Assembly: GCA_030430575.1 (NCBI GenBank) | Contig: JAUIKF010000060.1 | Location: 1-50,141 of the forward strand | Source: Bacteroidia bacterium | Lineage (GTDB): Bacteria; Bacteroidota; Bacteroidia; J057 | Length of the DNA stretch: 50,141 nucleotides | Direction: 5' to 3' | Part shown: positions 42,227 to 50,141 of the stretch, one piece after another | Layout of the letters: every line of letters begins with the position of its first letter | Numbering within the stretch: position 1 is the first letter of the stretch | Made by a program: the position numbers and the translations under genes | The notes under the pieces: generated by a model | The model's input: the letters and a program-made list of their open reading frames with translations, nothing else | Database searches by the model: none | Told to the model about the DNA's origin: nothing

Positions 42227-42806
42227 ACAACTGGAGCTCATGATTTTCTGGACTAATAAAAAATCGCCCCGTCTTGGTACCCAATCCTGGAATCTCCACA
42301 TTTTCCAACACCCTGGTCATGCCACCTGATAGCAGTGTCACTAGGTCTGGAAAGGTCAAAGAATACTGTCCAATCTGAACCCCAATTTTTAGCTCACATG
42401 AACGGCAGGAGAAGTACGATTCCGTTTGCTGAAAATGCGTAAAGGAGGCTTCACACCGAGGGCATTTCAACTCTGACTGAAGGAGGATCAAAAGTTTGGA
42501 AGCCGACGAAGTCTCCAAAATGGTCTTTTCCATCCCAAATACTGCTTCGGCCACCGGTTGATGCACCTGCTTTTCTTGGGCTTTGATCAACTTCGGAATC
42601 TGCTCCATCCTCGTTTTCAACTTGGCTAATTCAGCCCCACTATTTGCAGGGGCGATATCTTCTGGGTCACGCCCACTGTTAGCAAAAAACTGTACCATGG
42701 CAGACATATAGCCTGCCATGGACAGTCTTTTGGCCTTCGCTAACCGCTTGAGTTTGCCGTGGGCCTCGATGGGAATGCTGAGGTTGATGTAGCGGGGATT
42801 CTTCAC
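42216..42806 (-). CDS. BfmA/BtgA-like mobilisation protein with ribbon-helix-helix and zinc ribbon
   Basis: This 196-residue protein begins with a ribbon-helix-helix DNA-binding region (YINLSIPIEAHGKLKRLAK, about 6-41). This is followed by a helical middle and a four-cysteine zinc ribbon (C115, C118, C134 and C137: CPRC and CRSC). BfmA/BtgA-type proteins bind near oriT and help the relaxase; the gene directly precedes the relaxase and overlaps its start by 11 bases. The zinc ribbon is an addition I do not associate with the usual family layout. The nearby VirB5-like gene ends 4 bases upstream. Confidence 0.8.
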   Translation of the reverse strand: MKNPRYINLSIPIEAHGKLKRLAKAKRLSMAGYMSAMVQFFANSGRDPEDIAPANSGAELAKLKTRMEQIPKLIKAQEKQVHQPVAEAVFGMEKTILETSSASKLLILLQSELKCPRCEASFTHFQQTESYFSCRSCELKIGVQIGQYSLTFPDLVTLLSGGMTRVLENVEIPGLGTKTGRFFISPENHELQLYEY

Positions 42807-42810
42807 AGGA

Positions 42811-43635
42811 TTATTTGTCTTTTTTGTACCCTGGGATCAATTGCTGGAAATACAGGCGCGTGGATTGCAAACGCCACCGGGCCGATTCCAATTCTTGCTC
42901 CACCTGTTCCCACTGATTGGGTTCCAAAGCACTTTTGATCAGAGCAATAGCTTTCTGCCGCAGGTCAAGGGATTGAACCAGTACTTTATTTACCTCCAAA
43001 AGCACGGACAGTCGCTCGCCTTCGCTCATACTCAACTGCTCACTGTCAAGCAAATAGTCACGCAATTCCTCTGCCTTTTGTGCCTCAGTCGTGGCTAGTT
43101 TGAAATACACTAAAGCCAAATGCAGACTTTGCTTTTTGATCAATTCGATCACGGCCTTTCTTTTTGCCACCAAGTCTAGCTGAAAGTCTTGATCTTCAAC
43201 AGCGTCAAGCGTGATCGGAGCTTGAGGGTAGAAAAACTCATATAAAGAATTGGCACTCCCTACATCTTGGCCTGACAGTAAGGGGTCATATGTTGACAAT
43301 ACATTGTCCCCTCGCTCGCCATAAGCACTAGGCGGCACACTCAAAACCTGCAAAAGGGTATATAGATCAGCCTCTTCGGTGAATTGAAATCCTTGCAGCC
43401 GTTCAGTGTTTAGCTGCTCATTGGCCAATGAATCCTGGAACCAATACATTTCATGTTGATACTGACCATGCAGGCGCATCCAGTCAATCTGCTTTCCAAG
43501 CTGTTCAACGGCAATCTGCATCTTGTGCAATTGCTCTCGGGCCACTCCGTAATTAGGTGCGTCATGGACAACCAATTGTGCTTGTGCCAGTGACAAAAGC
43601 ACCATCAAAAGGGAAATTGAGATGATTCGTTTCAT
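42811..43635 (-). CDS. VirB5/TrbJ-like conjugal transfer protein
   Basis: A 274-residue protein with a clear signal peptide (about 1-20, ISISLLMVLLSLAQA). It is followed by VVHDAPNYGVAREQL, a start that recalls VirB5/TrbJ proteins (V-D-P-NY). The remainder is helical and acidic, with repeated QL/EQL and a basic tail GYKKDK. In CTnDOT-type elements TraI fills this role, but the position here, downstream of traM, differs. It overlaps traM by 4 bases. It is probably periplasmic and acts at the pilus tip or in the channel. The assignment rests on layout and the N-terminal motif only. Confidence 0.6.
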   Translation of the reverse strand: MKRIISISLLMVLLSLAQAQLVVHDAPNYGVAREQLHKMQIAVEQLGKQIDWMRLHGQYQHEMYWFQDSLANEQLNTERLQGFQFTEEADLYTLLQVLSVPPSAYGERGDNVLSTYDPLLSGQDVGSANSLYEFFYPQAPITLDAVEDQDFQLDLVAKRKAVIELIKKQSLHLALVYFKLATTEAQKAEELRDYLLDSEQLSMSEGERLSVLLEVNKVLVQSLDLRQKAIALIKSALEPNQWEQVEQELESARWRLQSTRLYFQQLIPGYKKDK

Positions 43636-44651
43636 GATTCAATGATTTTAAGGTAAACCGTATAATTATTGGGCAGACTGCCCTTGACGCGCTTCTTGCG
43701 TAGGAGACCTTTCGTGGCATCAATCACGCCTTGAGCGGCATCAGACACATAGGGAATTTGGGGAAGCCCACGGCCAATATCTCTATCTGCTCGCCGCAAC
43801 AGGCGGTCATTCACAGGGACTTCCACACCTTGAGTACCTCCTTCATGTGGAAGGCCTTTTGAAAGGTGCTGATCATAACATTGCCAGTTGACGGCCAATA
43901 CATTTCCGCCAACATTCACATGTTCTACCGAGATGTAGACACGGTTACTCCCAAAACTTATTCGGCCTGATACCAGCGTCAATTCGGGGATTTTCACCCC
44001 TTGTACAGAAATCGGCTCAAGGAGTTGCAAGCGCACTGTTTCACCAGCGCGTAGTTTGACCTCACCCGCAATCACTGCCTTCACAAACTGAAGGGCAGTA
44101 GGAGCAACCTCTTTCAATTTACCCTCATCCTCTGTTTCTTGGGTTATTAGATTAAAGCCAGACTCTTTGGGAACCACCTGTGTCTCGGGCTTTTGGGCAA
44201 CCCTTTTCTTGGGCCGCCTACTGCGAGTAGTTCTCCTTCTTTGAGGCGGTGGCTTCGGCCTTTCCAGTTGGGGTTTAGCAATTGGTTGAGCCAGTGGCTG
44301 GGACCCAAGACTATCAGCCTGAATTTCCTGATAGACCTTATCCCAGCTCATAGTTATGCGGCCCCACCGCTCTTGATCTTCGGTACCTTCCAAAATGCCC
44401 CGTACTTCTCGTCTTAGCTCCTCATCATAAATCTTCGTTTTTAGTACAGAATCCCTGTCTACCACCTCCTGTATATCTGGAAGCGGTGGGATGGGGGTGT
44501 CAATAGCAGAAGTCATCAAATGGAGTGAATAGAGTTTTAACCCACCGAGGCTTCCTATGACTAAAAACAGAAGTGATCCTATAAGGAGAGAACTTCGTTT
44601 TTGTGCCTTCAAGAAGGTGATGAAGGCAGTTTTAATGAGTTGAATTTTCAT
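43632..44651 (-). CDS. traM: TraM, VirB10-like transfer protein
   Basis: This 339-residue protein has one N-terminal membrane helix (about 22-42), then a proline- and arginine-rich periplasmic linker (PKPPPQRRRTTRSRRPKKR, about 133-151). Its C-terminal beta domain (about 190-337) has VKAVIAGEVKLRAGETVRL, GVKIPELTLVSGRI and VNWQCYDQ. These blocks match the Bacteroides conjugative-transposon TraM family. It would span from the inner membrane toward the outer-membrane pore. The start overlaps the traN end by 20 bases. In CTnDOT traM precedes traN; here the order is reversed. Confidence 0.9.
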   Translation of the reverse strand: MKIQLIKTAFITFLKAQKRSSLLIGSLLFLVIGSLGGLKLYSLHLMTSAIDTPIPPLPDIQEVVDRDSVLKTKIYDEELRREVRGILEGTEDQERWGRITMSWDKVYQEIQADSLGSQPLAQPIAKPQLERPKPPPQRRRTTRSRRPKKRVAQKPETQVVPKESGFNLITQETEDEGKLKEVAPTALQFVKAVIAGEVKLRAGETVRLQLLEPISVQGVKIPELTLVSGRISFGSNRVYISVEHVNVGGNVLAVNWQCYDQHLSKGLPHEGGTQGVEVPVNDRLLRRADRDIGRGLPQIPYVSDAAQGVIDATKGLLRKKRVKGSLPNNYTVYLKIIES

Positions 44652-45468
44652 TGTGATTTAGGATTAAAGCGTTCATGATAAATGAGTTTTTGACCTTGAG
44701 CATGACTACCCTGTCACCCGAGCGTTCGCCTACTAGAATCTCTAGTTGGCTTTTTTTGCCACTAGCGAAATGAGGGATCGCAAAGCAGAAGCCTGCCTTT
44801 CCGTAGGGCAAGACTGTTTCGGGGAGCTGTGGCGAGATCAGAGGTCGTTTGATCACTATATCTGCCATTCTGCGGCTGCGTGCCTTGGCACGGAAGTGAA
44901 CGTTCACCTGTCTGAGGTGATATGGAAGGCTGGTAAGGTTCTCCAGTTCCAGCCATAAATAGGTGAGTTCGGGACCATTGCGCACCGCAAGCAGCGATAT
45001 CTTTATCTGATCCTCTTCAGCAACCACCAATGGAATCGCCTCTGGTTTAGGGCGGTTTTGGGTTAAAAGTTTTGCCACCAGTTCCGCTTTGATGGTAGGC
45101 TTTGGTTCAGCCTCAACCATCCTCAGGCTATCAAGCTGAAAGGGATTCAGGGTAACTCGAAAATCGTGGTAGCGATTCTCCACCTGTTTTTTATAGTGAA
45201 TATAACCAGTGAAGTAGTTGTCCACGCCATAACGAACAGTAAGGTTGGTAAATCCATAAGTTGGTTTTGTAGCTTTTATCAGAACCAATTGTCCATCAGC
45301 TTGAGCTGCAAAGGCATCATTACCAATTTCTTCTAGGTCAACTTTATATGGAAGAAGTAAAGTTGTGGTACCCTTACTATCCACCCAAATGGTGTCGCCA
45401 TTTTGAGCCTGCACAAGAGATGGTGCACTGAGAAGGAGGGCAAGAAATATACTTAATAACCGTTTCAT
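44632..45468 (-). CDS. traN: TraN, VirB9-like transfer protein
   Basis: The start is set at ATG 45468, giving MKRLLSIFLALLLSAPSLVQ, a good signal peptide; an upstream ATG at 45510 would bury it. The 278-residue beta-rich protein matches the TraN/DUF4138 family: TTTLLLPYKVDLEEIGND, LVLIKATKPTYGFTNLTVRYG, YFTGYIHYKK and LTYLWLELENLTSLPYHLRQ are typical. It is the outer-membrane-associated partner of TraM. The start overlaps the traK stop by 4 bases. Confidence 0.9.
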   Translation of the reverse strand: MKRLLSIFLALLLSAPSLVQAQNGDTIWVDSKGTTTLLLPYKVDLEEIGNDAFAAQADGQLVLIKATKPTYGFTNLTVRYGVDNYFTGYIHYKKQVENRYHDFRVTLNPFQLDSLRMVEAEPKPTIKAELVAKLLTQNRPKPEAIPLVVAEEDQIKISLLAVRNGPELTYLWLELENLTSLPYHLRQVNVHFRAKARSRRMADIVIKRPLISPQLPETVLPYGKAGFCFAIPHFASGKKSQLEILVGERSGDRVVMLKVKNSFIMNALILNHNENSTH

Positions 45469-46076
45469 CCGATACCCCCTTCCTGCTTTTGATAGGGAAT
45501 AAATTTCCACTGGCGGATCAGTAATCCAAATGGATTGGCCTCACTCCGCCTTGTCCTAATCAGCACAAACGTAGCAGAAATAGGCATTTCCTTTTGCTCA
45601 TCTTTATAGATCACCCGCTGACGACCCCAAACCTGTCCTTGATAGGGTTCAAGGGACATATCCAGTTCCACCGCATCACAAATCATGATGGATCGAGAGC
45701 CATGTTTGATATAGTTATCCCTGACCTGATGCGCTTCAAAGTCTTTGTAAATCGACATGCCTTCTGCTTTATCAATCAGGTGAAGGGCTTGCTCAATCCG
45801 CGTATCGTAATTATCCGCGTCATGCGCAAACATGAATTCCATAAACCGCTTGACATGATTACGTCCTTCGAAAATGGAAGGTGCCGTTTGGTCTTGTAGA
45901 CGAGCGGGATAACTACCGTCTTGTCCTACGACATAGACTTGCTCGACACTCTTTTGGAGCATCTGCCAGAAGGCAAAAGCCCATCCTGCATTGCTCATTA
46001 CAAGCAGCACTAGGGCAGTCAAAGCAACTGTCCGTAGTGCCCCATAGGGTTTGACATAATTTTGAATAAAGTCCAT
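45465..46076 (-). CDS. traK: TraK, VirB8-like transfer protein
   Basis: A 203-residue protein with one N-terminal membrane helix (about 15-37, RTVALTALVLLVMSNAGWAFAF written here in part) and a periplasmic domain. YPARLQDQ, NHVKRFMEFMFAHDADNYD and LIRQWKFIPYQ match the Bacteroides TraK family, the VirB8 equivalent that nucleates assembly of the channel. Length is normal. It lies between traJ and traN, as in other elements. traL, which follows traK in CTnDOT, is not seen. Confidence 0.9.
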   Translation of the reverse strand: MDFIQNYVKPYGALRTVALTALVLLVMSNAGWAFAFWQMLQKSVEQVYVVGQDGSYPARLQDQTAPSIFEGRNHVKRFMEFMFAHDADNYDTRIEQALHLIDKAEGMSIYKDFEAHQVRDNYIKHGSRSIMICDAVELDMSLEPYQGQVWGRQRVIYKDEQKEMPISATFVLIRTRRSEANPFGLLIRQWKFIPYQKQEGGIG

Positions 46077-46088
46077 AAGGTTAATGTA

Positions 46089-46958
46089 TTATTGATTAGA
46101 AGATGATTCTTTCTTGTCTAAGATTCTCTTGCCTAGAAACTTTGGCCCAAAGAATAAAGCCGATCCAACCATTGCCCCAAACTTTCCCCATATTTGTGAA
46201 GCACCTGCAGCGTTTAGGTAATAGTTCGTCATTGCTGGAGAAATGAAGTAGAGAAAAATAATGACGAGGTTCGCAGTAAGTGCATGGAGGAAAGCACCCT
46301 CGCCACCACCATCACCTACTAAAAAGTTCACATTGTAGACGTAGATGAGATTATCTAAAAGCGTCAAGGTGAGGTCCCACATTTGGACACCAATAAATGC
46401 CTTAAGCCACAGCAGTCCCGTCATGCGAAATCCAGGAATCAGACTGACTGCAATAGCAATAGGCCCGACGATGTACAGAAAGGTCAAGAGGTAGGAGCGG
46501 ATCAAATCTACCGCAAGCCTAATAATGAAAGTGAGGCCTTCTTGGATCCATATGCCGATCATCACGGGCAGATTGCGAAGACCTGTCAGGATTCTGCCAA
46601 TAAATCCAGCATCCTGATTTCCGTCCTGGTCAAGTAGCCCAACACGGGCCATTTGCTCCAGACTTTCAAGAAAGTCCTCTGGCCGCTCAAACCGCCCAAT
46701 GATGACGCTCAGGAGGTAAGAAAGCATATCCATCAACTCCACAAAAAACATCGCTACCAAAAAGAGGAGAAACCCTCTCAACAGAAGCGAGAAGTCTAGC
46801 TTTATCCCTGAATTGCCCATCAGGCTACGGACCAAGCTGATGGCCATAAGGACAATCAGGATGATCGGAATCAGTTCCATCGCCACAATGAGCGATTCAC
46901 TGACTAGCTGTTCCCCCACTGCTACCAGTGAGGGATCTACGTTTATAATATTATTCAT
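46089..46958 (-). CDS. traJ: TraJ, VirB6/TrbL-like polytopic transfer protein
   Basis: A 289-residue inner-membrane protein with about six to eight hydrophobic helices (for example ELIPIILIVLMAISLVRSL, LLLRGFLLFLVAMFFVELM, YLLTFLYIVGPIAIAVSLI and NLVIIFLYFISPAMTNYYL). GPIAIAVSLIPGF with the following WLKAFIGVQMW is the TraJ signature. The C-terminus, ASQIWGKFGAMVGS with a lysine-rich tail, faces the cytosol. It overlaps the end of the VirB4-type gene by 8 bases. Confidence 0.9.
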   Translation of the reverse strand: MNNIINVDPSLVAVGEQLVSESLIVAMELIPIILIVLMAISLVRSLMGNSGIKLDFSLLLRGFLLFLVAMFFVELMDMLSYLLSVIIGRFERPEDFLESLEQMARVGLLDQDGNQDAGFIGRILTGLRNLPVMIGIWIQEGLTFIIRLAVDLIRSYLLTFLYIVGPIAIAVSLIPGFRMTGLLWLKAFIGVQMWDLTLTLLDNLIYVYNVNFLVGDGGGEGAFLHALTANLVIIFLYFISPAMTNYYLNAAGASQIWGKFGAMVGSALFFGPKFLGKRILDKKESSSNQ

Positions 46959-49362
46959 AAGATTTCAATAATTGGTCCTCCATGAGTTGTTGGAGGGCGT
47001 GTTTGACATTGCCGCCTTTCTCAGCAATTAAGGCTGAGAGGCGGTTACGTTCTTCAGGGGTAGAGCTGAAGACAGCAGCCAATTCAGGGGCTACTTCTAC
47101 CAAATAGACCTTCCCATAATCATCCTGCTTGATGAATACTTCACGGCCTTGGGGCAGCTTGCGAAGCGAATGGACCTTATCCAATTCATGGCGTGTAAGG
47201 CCAAGGACTTCACCTAGATGCTTAATCTGTGTCTGATCGGTATGTGGAAGTACAATCTTATTGGAAGAGTTTTTTAGAATGGCTTCACCAAAATCGGAAT
47301 GGATGATCTCATTAACCCCTTGAGTGATGATATAGATCGCACCGTGGTTTTTCCGAACTGTACGGTACATATGTTCTACAAATCCGCCCATCGTATCTGA
47401 TAGCATCGACCAGGCCTCATCCATGTAAATAATCTTCCGAAGATTGGGATAGCGGCGTATCTGCTCCATAGCAAGCTCCGTGATAATGAGCGAAATAATC
47501 GGATAGAGAACCCGATTTTCCTTGATACGCTGTACATCAAAAGCGATCAGTTTCAGATCAGATATATCCAGGTTTTCAGTATAGGCAAACAGGTCTTTAT
47601 ACTCGCCCGTCACAAAAGGCTCTAGCACCAAGAGGAGTGTATCGACCGAGAAATTAGCCCGTAGTTTCTCATAGTCAGCCTCGCCTAGATGCGCCTCATC
47701 ATAGGCCTTCAGCCAACCTGCAAAACCTGCAAGTGATGGGAAGGATTCGGATGTTAGGCTTCGATAATAGTCAGGAATCAGCTTGATAAGCACGGATCGT
47801 TCAATTTGGCTGATCTCTCCTTTTTTCCAAATCGTGGCCAAAAGTGCCACCAGGAACGTCAGTTTCTCAGCACTCAATCGGTAACTTCCGTCAGCGGCGA
47901 TTCTCACATAAAAGGGATTTAGGGAAAGCGGGTTTTGAGGATCATAATTAAAATAGCGACCTCCCAGTGCTTTCATCAGGTGTGCGTACGTCCCCCCATT
48001 ATCAATAATGACCTGAATATCACCTTTACCAAAGCGCATTGTAATCAACAAAGAGACAAAAAAACTCTTTCCTGAACCTGCCTGACCAGTGACGATTCCA
48101 TTTCGATTATCAGTGTTTGGATTGAACAGTTGTACCAATAAGGGATTTCCAGCACGGTCTGTCATCAGAATTCCTTCCTGATCGGATAGATAGGGCTTCG
48201 TGAAATGCATATAGGCCATTGCTTGTTCGGCAGGCATAAGCCGCCACCTATAGTTCTGCCCACCATTTCCAGGCGCATTGGCAAAAAATAAAACCGTGGT
48301 ATCCATATTCTCCACCAAGCCTTGACACCCAGCCATTTTTTGAAAACCAGCCAACGTCAGCTGGACCGACTTTGCCACTTTCTCAGCACTGGATTCATAC
48401 AAAATCAAAGAGAGATTCAGCGAGACTAGCGGTAGGTTTTCAGTTCGTACCTTCTCTGTAAACACCAAATACTCTTGGGCGCGGATCGCATCGTCTTGGC
48501 TGCCCGCACGCTTAAGTGCTCGGCTCATTTTCTGGTCTCGATCCAAGGATTTCAAGACCTTTTCCTGATCCTCTACTCTGATCGTAGTAACCACCACATG
48601 AGGGGTTTTGAGATCATGCGCAATAGGATGTACAAAGGGTTGATCAACCTTTTGTGTTTTGGTCGTATGTGCCACAAAAGCACCTTGCTTATAAAGAGAT
48701 ACCATTCTTACATGTTTATCGCCCACGGCTAAGCCATTTTCCAAAGGGCTTAGCTGATGGTGAAGTCCCGTAGTCGCATGCGCAGGGTCAAACTCCAAAT
48801 TGAAATAATCCAAGAATACTTGCTTTAGCTCCTCATTATCCAGTGGTTTCAGCTCTATCCCAAAAGCATCCAAGCGATCGGCTAAGACTCTGCCCATCTG
48901 ACGAACTTTTGCCATCCGCTCCTGAATCCCCACAAATGGGTCCTTTTTAAGCCCATAACCTGTATAAGCATTGCTGTAGGGATTCGCAGAAGAACCCTCT
49001 GGTCCAAGGCCCACAAAAATATGCGCCCGATGCATATGCACCAGGCGAGTTGAAAAATGACGACTTTGCTTGGCATTATAATAGCCAGTTTCTTGATCCG
49101 AACTTTGGCAACTTCGCTCGAAATGGGCATCCATTTTCTGGATGATTATGCCTGCCTCAAGGTCACCAACGGCAGAGGCAAGGGCTTGATTGAAGCCTTC
49201 AATCCTTCCTTTGTCCATTTGCTCTACCTCATTGCCTACAATTTCAAAGCCCATAGCAGCAGTGCCATCACGAATAAGCGCAAGGCCATCTTCGATGTGT
49301 AGGACGGGAATAACATCTGAGAAATTCCGCGTCCTCGATTTGTTAGTCTGTGATCGGTTCAT
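46951..49362 (-). CDS. traG: TraG, VirB4-type conjugation ATPase
   Basis: An 803-residue ATPase that powers pilus assembly and DNA transfer. The N-terminal domain (SDVIPVLHIEDGLALIRDG) matches the TraG/VirB4 family of Bacteroidota. Walker A GQAGSGKS is at 426-433, Walker B IYMDEAW has D648 and E649, and IYIITQGVNEI is the later conserved block. Length fits. It follows traF after about 50 bases and overlaps traJ. It is the largest and most conserved gene of the module. Confidence 0.96.
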   Translation of the reverse strand: MNRSQTNKSRTRNFSDVIPVLHIEDGLALIRDGTAAMGFEIVGNEVEQMDKGRIEGFNQALASAVGDLEAGIIIQKMDAHFERSCQSSDQETGYYNAKQSRHFSTRLVHMHRAHIFVGLGPEGSSANPYSNAYTGYGLKKDPFVGIQERMAKVRQMGRVLADRLDAFGIELKPLDNEELKQVFLDYFNLEFDPAHATTGLHHQLSPLENGLAVGDKHVRMVSLYKQGAFVAHTTKTQKVDQPFVHPIAHDLKTPHVVVTTIRVEDQEKVLKSLDRDQKMSRALKRAGSQDDAIRAQEYLVFTEKVRTENLPLVSLNLSLILYESSAEKVAKSVQLTLAGFQKMAGCQGLVENMDTTVLFFANAPGNGGQNYRWRLMPAEQAMAYMHFTKPYLSDQEGILMTDRAGNPLLVQLFNPNTDNRNGIVTGQAGSGKSFFVSLLITMRFGKGDIQVIIDNGGTYAHLMKALGGRYFNYDPQNPLSLNPFYVRIAADGSYRLSAEKLTFLVALLATIWKKGEISQIERSVLIKLIPDYYRSLTSESFPSLAGFAGWLKAYDEAHLGEADYEKLRANFSVDTLLLVLEPFVTGEYKDLFAYTENLDISDLKLIAFDVQRIKENRVLYPIISLIITELAMEQIRRYPNLRKIIYMDEAWSMLSDTMGGFVEHMYRTVRKNHGAIYIITQGVNEIIHSDFGEAILKNSSNKIVLPHTDQTQIKHLGEVLGLTRHELDKVHSLRKLPQGREVFIKQDDYGKVYLVEVAPELAAVFSSTPEERNRLSALIAEKGGNVKHALQQLMEDQLLKSYE

Positions 49363-49413
49363 AGCATTTCTGTTTTATCTTCCCAGAGAAAAGAAACAGC
49401 CTCTACATCCATC

Positions 49414-49686
49414 TCAATCCGTTTGGGCTGAGCAAAGTTGGAAGGAGAGCCATGAGGCTAAAAACTGTGGGCGGTCGGCACCCGCAGCCCAACGAAGGAC
49501 TGCGTACAGGGCACCAACCACACACAAACAGATTAGCTCATACCATCCTGGAATCGGCAAGATAAATCGTGCCATCGCTCCCAAGACCGCCAGGCCCAGA
49601 AAGAGGCAGACCAGAATCCCGAATTCGAGGATTGGAATCCCAAGAAGGGTTATGGGCCGTTCCATTGATTTATAGACTTCCATCAT
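49414..49686 (-). CDS. traF: TraF, VirB3-like transfer protein
   Basis: A 90-residue protein with YKSMERPITLLG at the start, then two membrane segments (GILVCLFLGLAVLGAMARF and ELICLCVVGALYAVL). This is the layout of the DUF4133/TraF family, which works beside the VirB4 ATPase. The start shares one base with the traE stop (TAATG). Two adjacent ATG codons are possible starts, and Met8 also fits. The C-terminus SFQLCSAQTD is unremarkable. Confidence 0.85.
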   Translation of the reverse strand: MMEVYKSMERPITLLGIPILEFGILVCLFLGLAVLGAMARFILPIPGWYELICLCVVGALYAVLRWAAGADRPQFLASWLSFQLCSAQTD

Positions 49687-49973
49687 TATCCGATATTGCC
49701 GATGCCACCAAGACCAGAAAAATCGTCTATCAATACACTAAAGCCAAACCAGACAAGGACCGCGATGATCAGGTAAACAAGGTACCTCACAGCATTAGAA
49801 TTTCCAGAAATGAAAGCTATGATGGTTCGTATTATTCCCACTACTATGGCGATGACAAACACAATGTTGACAATGGCTACAATCCAATCTTTGATTATGG
49901 TAAGGGTACCTTCTACGCCGCTTTGGGCGGAGAGGAGCGAAGGAGACAAAAAGACGACAAAAAGAAGGGCCAC
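49686..49973 (-). CDS. traE: TraE, VirB2-like pilin candidate
   Basis: A 95-residue protein read from a GTG at 49973. A signal-like segment (LLFVVFLSPSLLSAQS) is followed by two membrane helices (VAIVNIVFVIAIVVGIIRTI and YLVYLIIAVLVWFGFSVLI) and a glycine-rich tail. This matches the DUF4134/TraE pilin-like family. The frame stays open upstream to a TGA and includes a more typical charged signal start, but no ATG, GTG or TTG was found there. So the start is uncertain. It is the first recognised gene of the tra operon. Confidence 0.82.
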   Translation of the reverse strand: MALLFVVFLSPSLLSAQSGVEGTLTIIKDWIVAIVNIVFVIAIVVGIIRTIIAFISGNSNAVRYLVYLIIAVLVWFGFSVLIDDFSGLGGIGNIG

Positions 49974-50068
49974 AAGGAGTAATCTGCCAATTGCGACCTG
50001 GTTAACAAATGATTTCGTAACTATTCAGCGGGGTTGTTGAAAATAGGGAAAAATTCTTAGCTTCGAGT

Positions 50069-50141
50069 ATGTCAAGTGTTGAATTTGCCGAGTTAGAGAA
50101 AGAGCTTGCCCTTTTGTCGGGGAAAGTTGATGGTTCTGTTC
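50069..50141 (+). CDS. Start of a possible gene cut by the window edge
   Basis: An open frame begins at ATG 50069 (MSSVEFAELEKELALLSGKV) and runs to the window end without a stop. The start is hydrophilic and helical. It would be divergent from traE, with a 95-base gap suited to two promoters. Too short to identify, and may be chance. Confidence 0.28.
   Translation, partial: MSSVEFAELEKELALLSGKVDGSV

Noticed and set aside
14245-50141. An integrase or replication initiator that would define the mobile element
   Set aside because: No protein with tyrosine- or serine-recombinase motifs or a Rep domain was found; the only HTH-bearing candidates lack such domains.
50069-50141. Naming the right-edge frame as an IS66-type transposase
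   Set aside because: Only 24 codons are visible and they carry no diagnostic motif.

Overview
The window looks like a chromosomal accessory region of a member of the Bacteroidota. Three things point there: C-terminal type IX secretion (T9SS) sorting domains on two very large secreted proteins, a Bacteroides-style tra operon (TraE, F, G, J, K, N, M plus a BfmA/BtgA-like protein), and -7 boxes of the TAnnTTTG kind. The class Saprospiria is my guess from protein style; I could not test it.

Layout. (1) 1-11.4 kb, minus strand: a type III-A CRISPR-Cas locus in the order cas6, cas10/csm1, csm2, csm3, csm4, csm5 and a CARF-HEPN ribonuclease. It is followed by a truncated putAbiC-like membrane abortive-infection gene, a leader and a 15-spacer array. 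No cas1 or cas2 is present. A decayed repeat-spacer-repeat unit sits at the 5' end of the Abi-like gene. Palindromic elements lie in two cas operon gaps (csm5/csm4 and csm3/csm2), and the second has a sister copy downstream. (2) 11.5-14 kb: a helical-repeat protein and a small secreted protein, convergent. (3) 14.2-22 kb: mobile-element accessory genes. These are an XRE repressor facing a membrane protein and a tiny CPT-motif protein across a palindromic operator, then DinD, an unknown 460-residue protein, ArdC, RadC and several small genes. Between them lie a predicted structured segment (18.4 kb) and a palindrome-dense segment (20.1-20.4 kb). (4) 22.1-23.0 kb: a dead IS4-type transposase. 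(5) 23.2-38.2 kb: two convergent giant secreted multidomain proteins (3324 and about 1660 residues) that share Ig-like repeats, a tail module and a T9SS sorting domain. (6) 38.2-50 kb, minus strand: a conjugation module running from traE through a VirB4-type ATPase, VirB6/8/9/10-like proteins and a VirB5-like protein to a ribbon-helix-helix/zinc-ribbon protein, a DUF5712-type relaxase, a VirD4-type coupling protein and a membrane/HTH protein.

How it fits together. Regions 3 and 6 read as parts of one integrative conjugative element or plasmid-like island: leading-region antirestriction and repair genes plus the transfer machine. The surface-protein block lies between them. No integrase, attachment site or replication initiator was recognised, so the ends are unknown. 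In the CRISPR locus, Cas10 keeps its GGDD cyclase motif but has HG where the HD nuclease motif should be. Defence therefore probably relies on Csm3 target cleavage and cyclic oligoadenylate signalling to the CARF-HEPN protein, perhaps backed by the adjacent Abi-like protein. The best candidates for something undescribed are the Abi gene fused to a CRISPR relic inside the type III locus, and the XRE / membrane protein / CPT-protein cassette at 14.2-15.3 kb.
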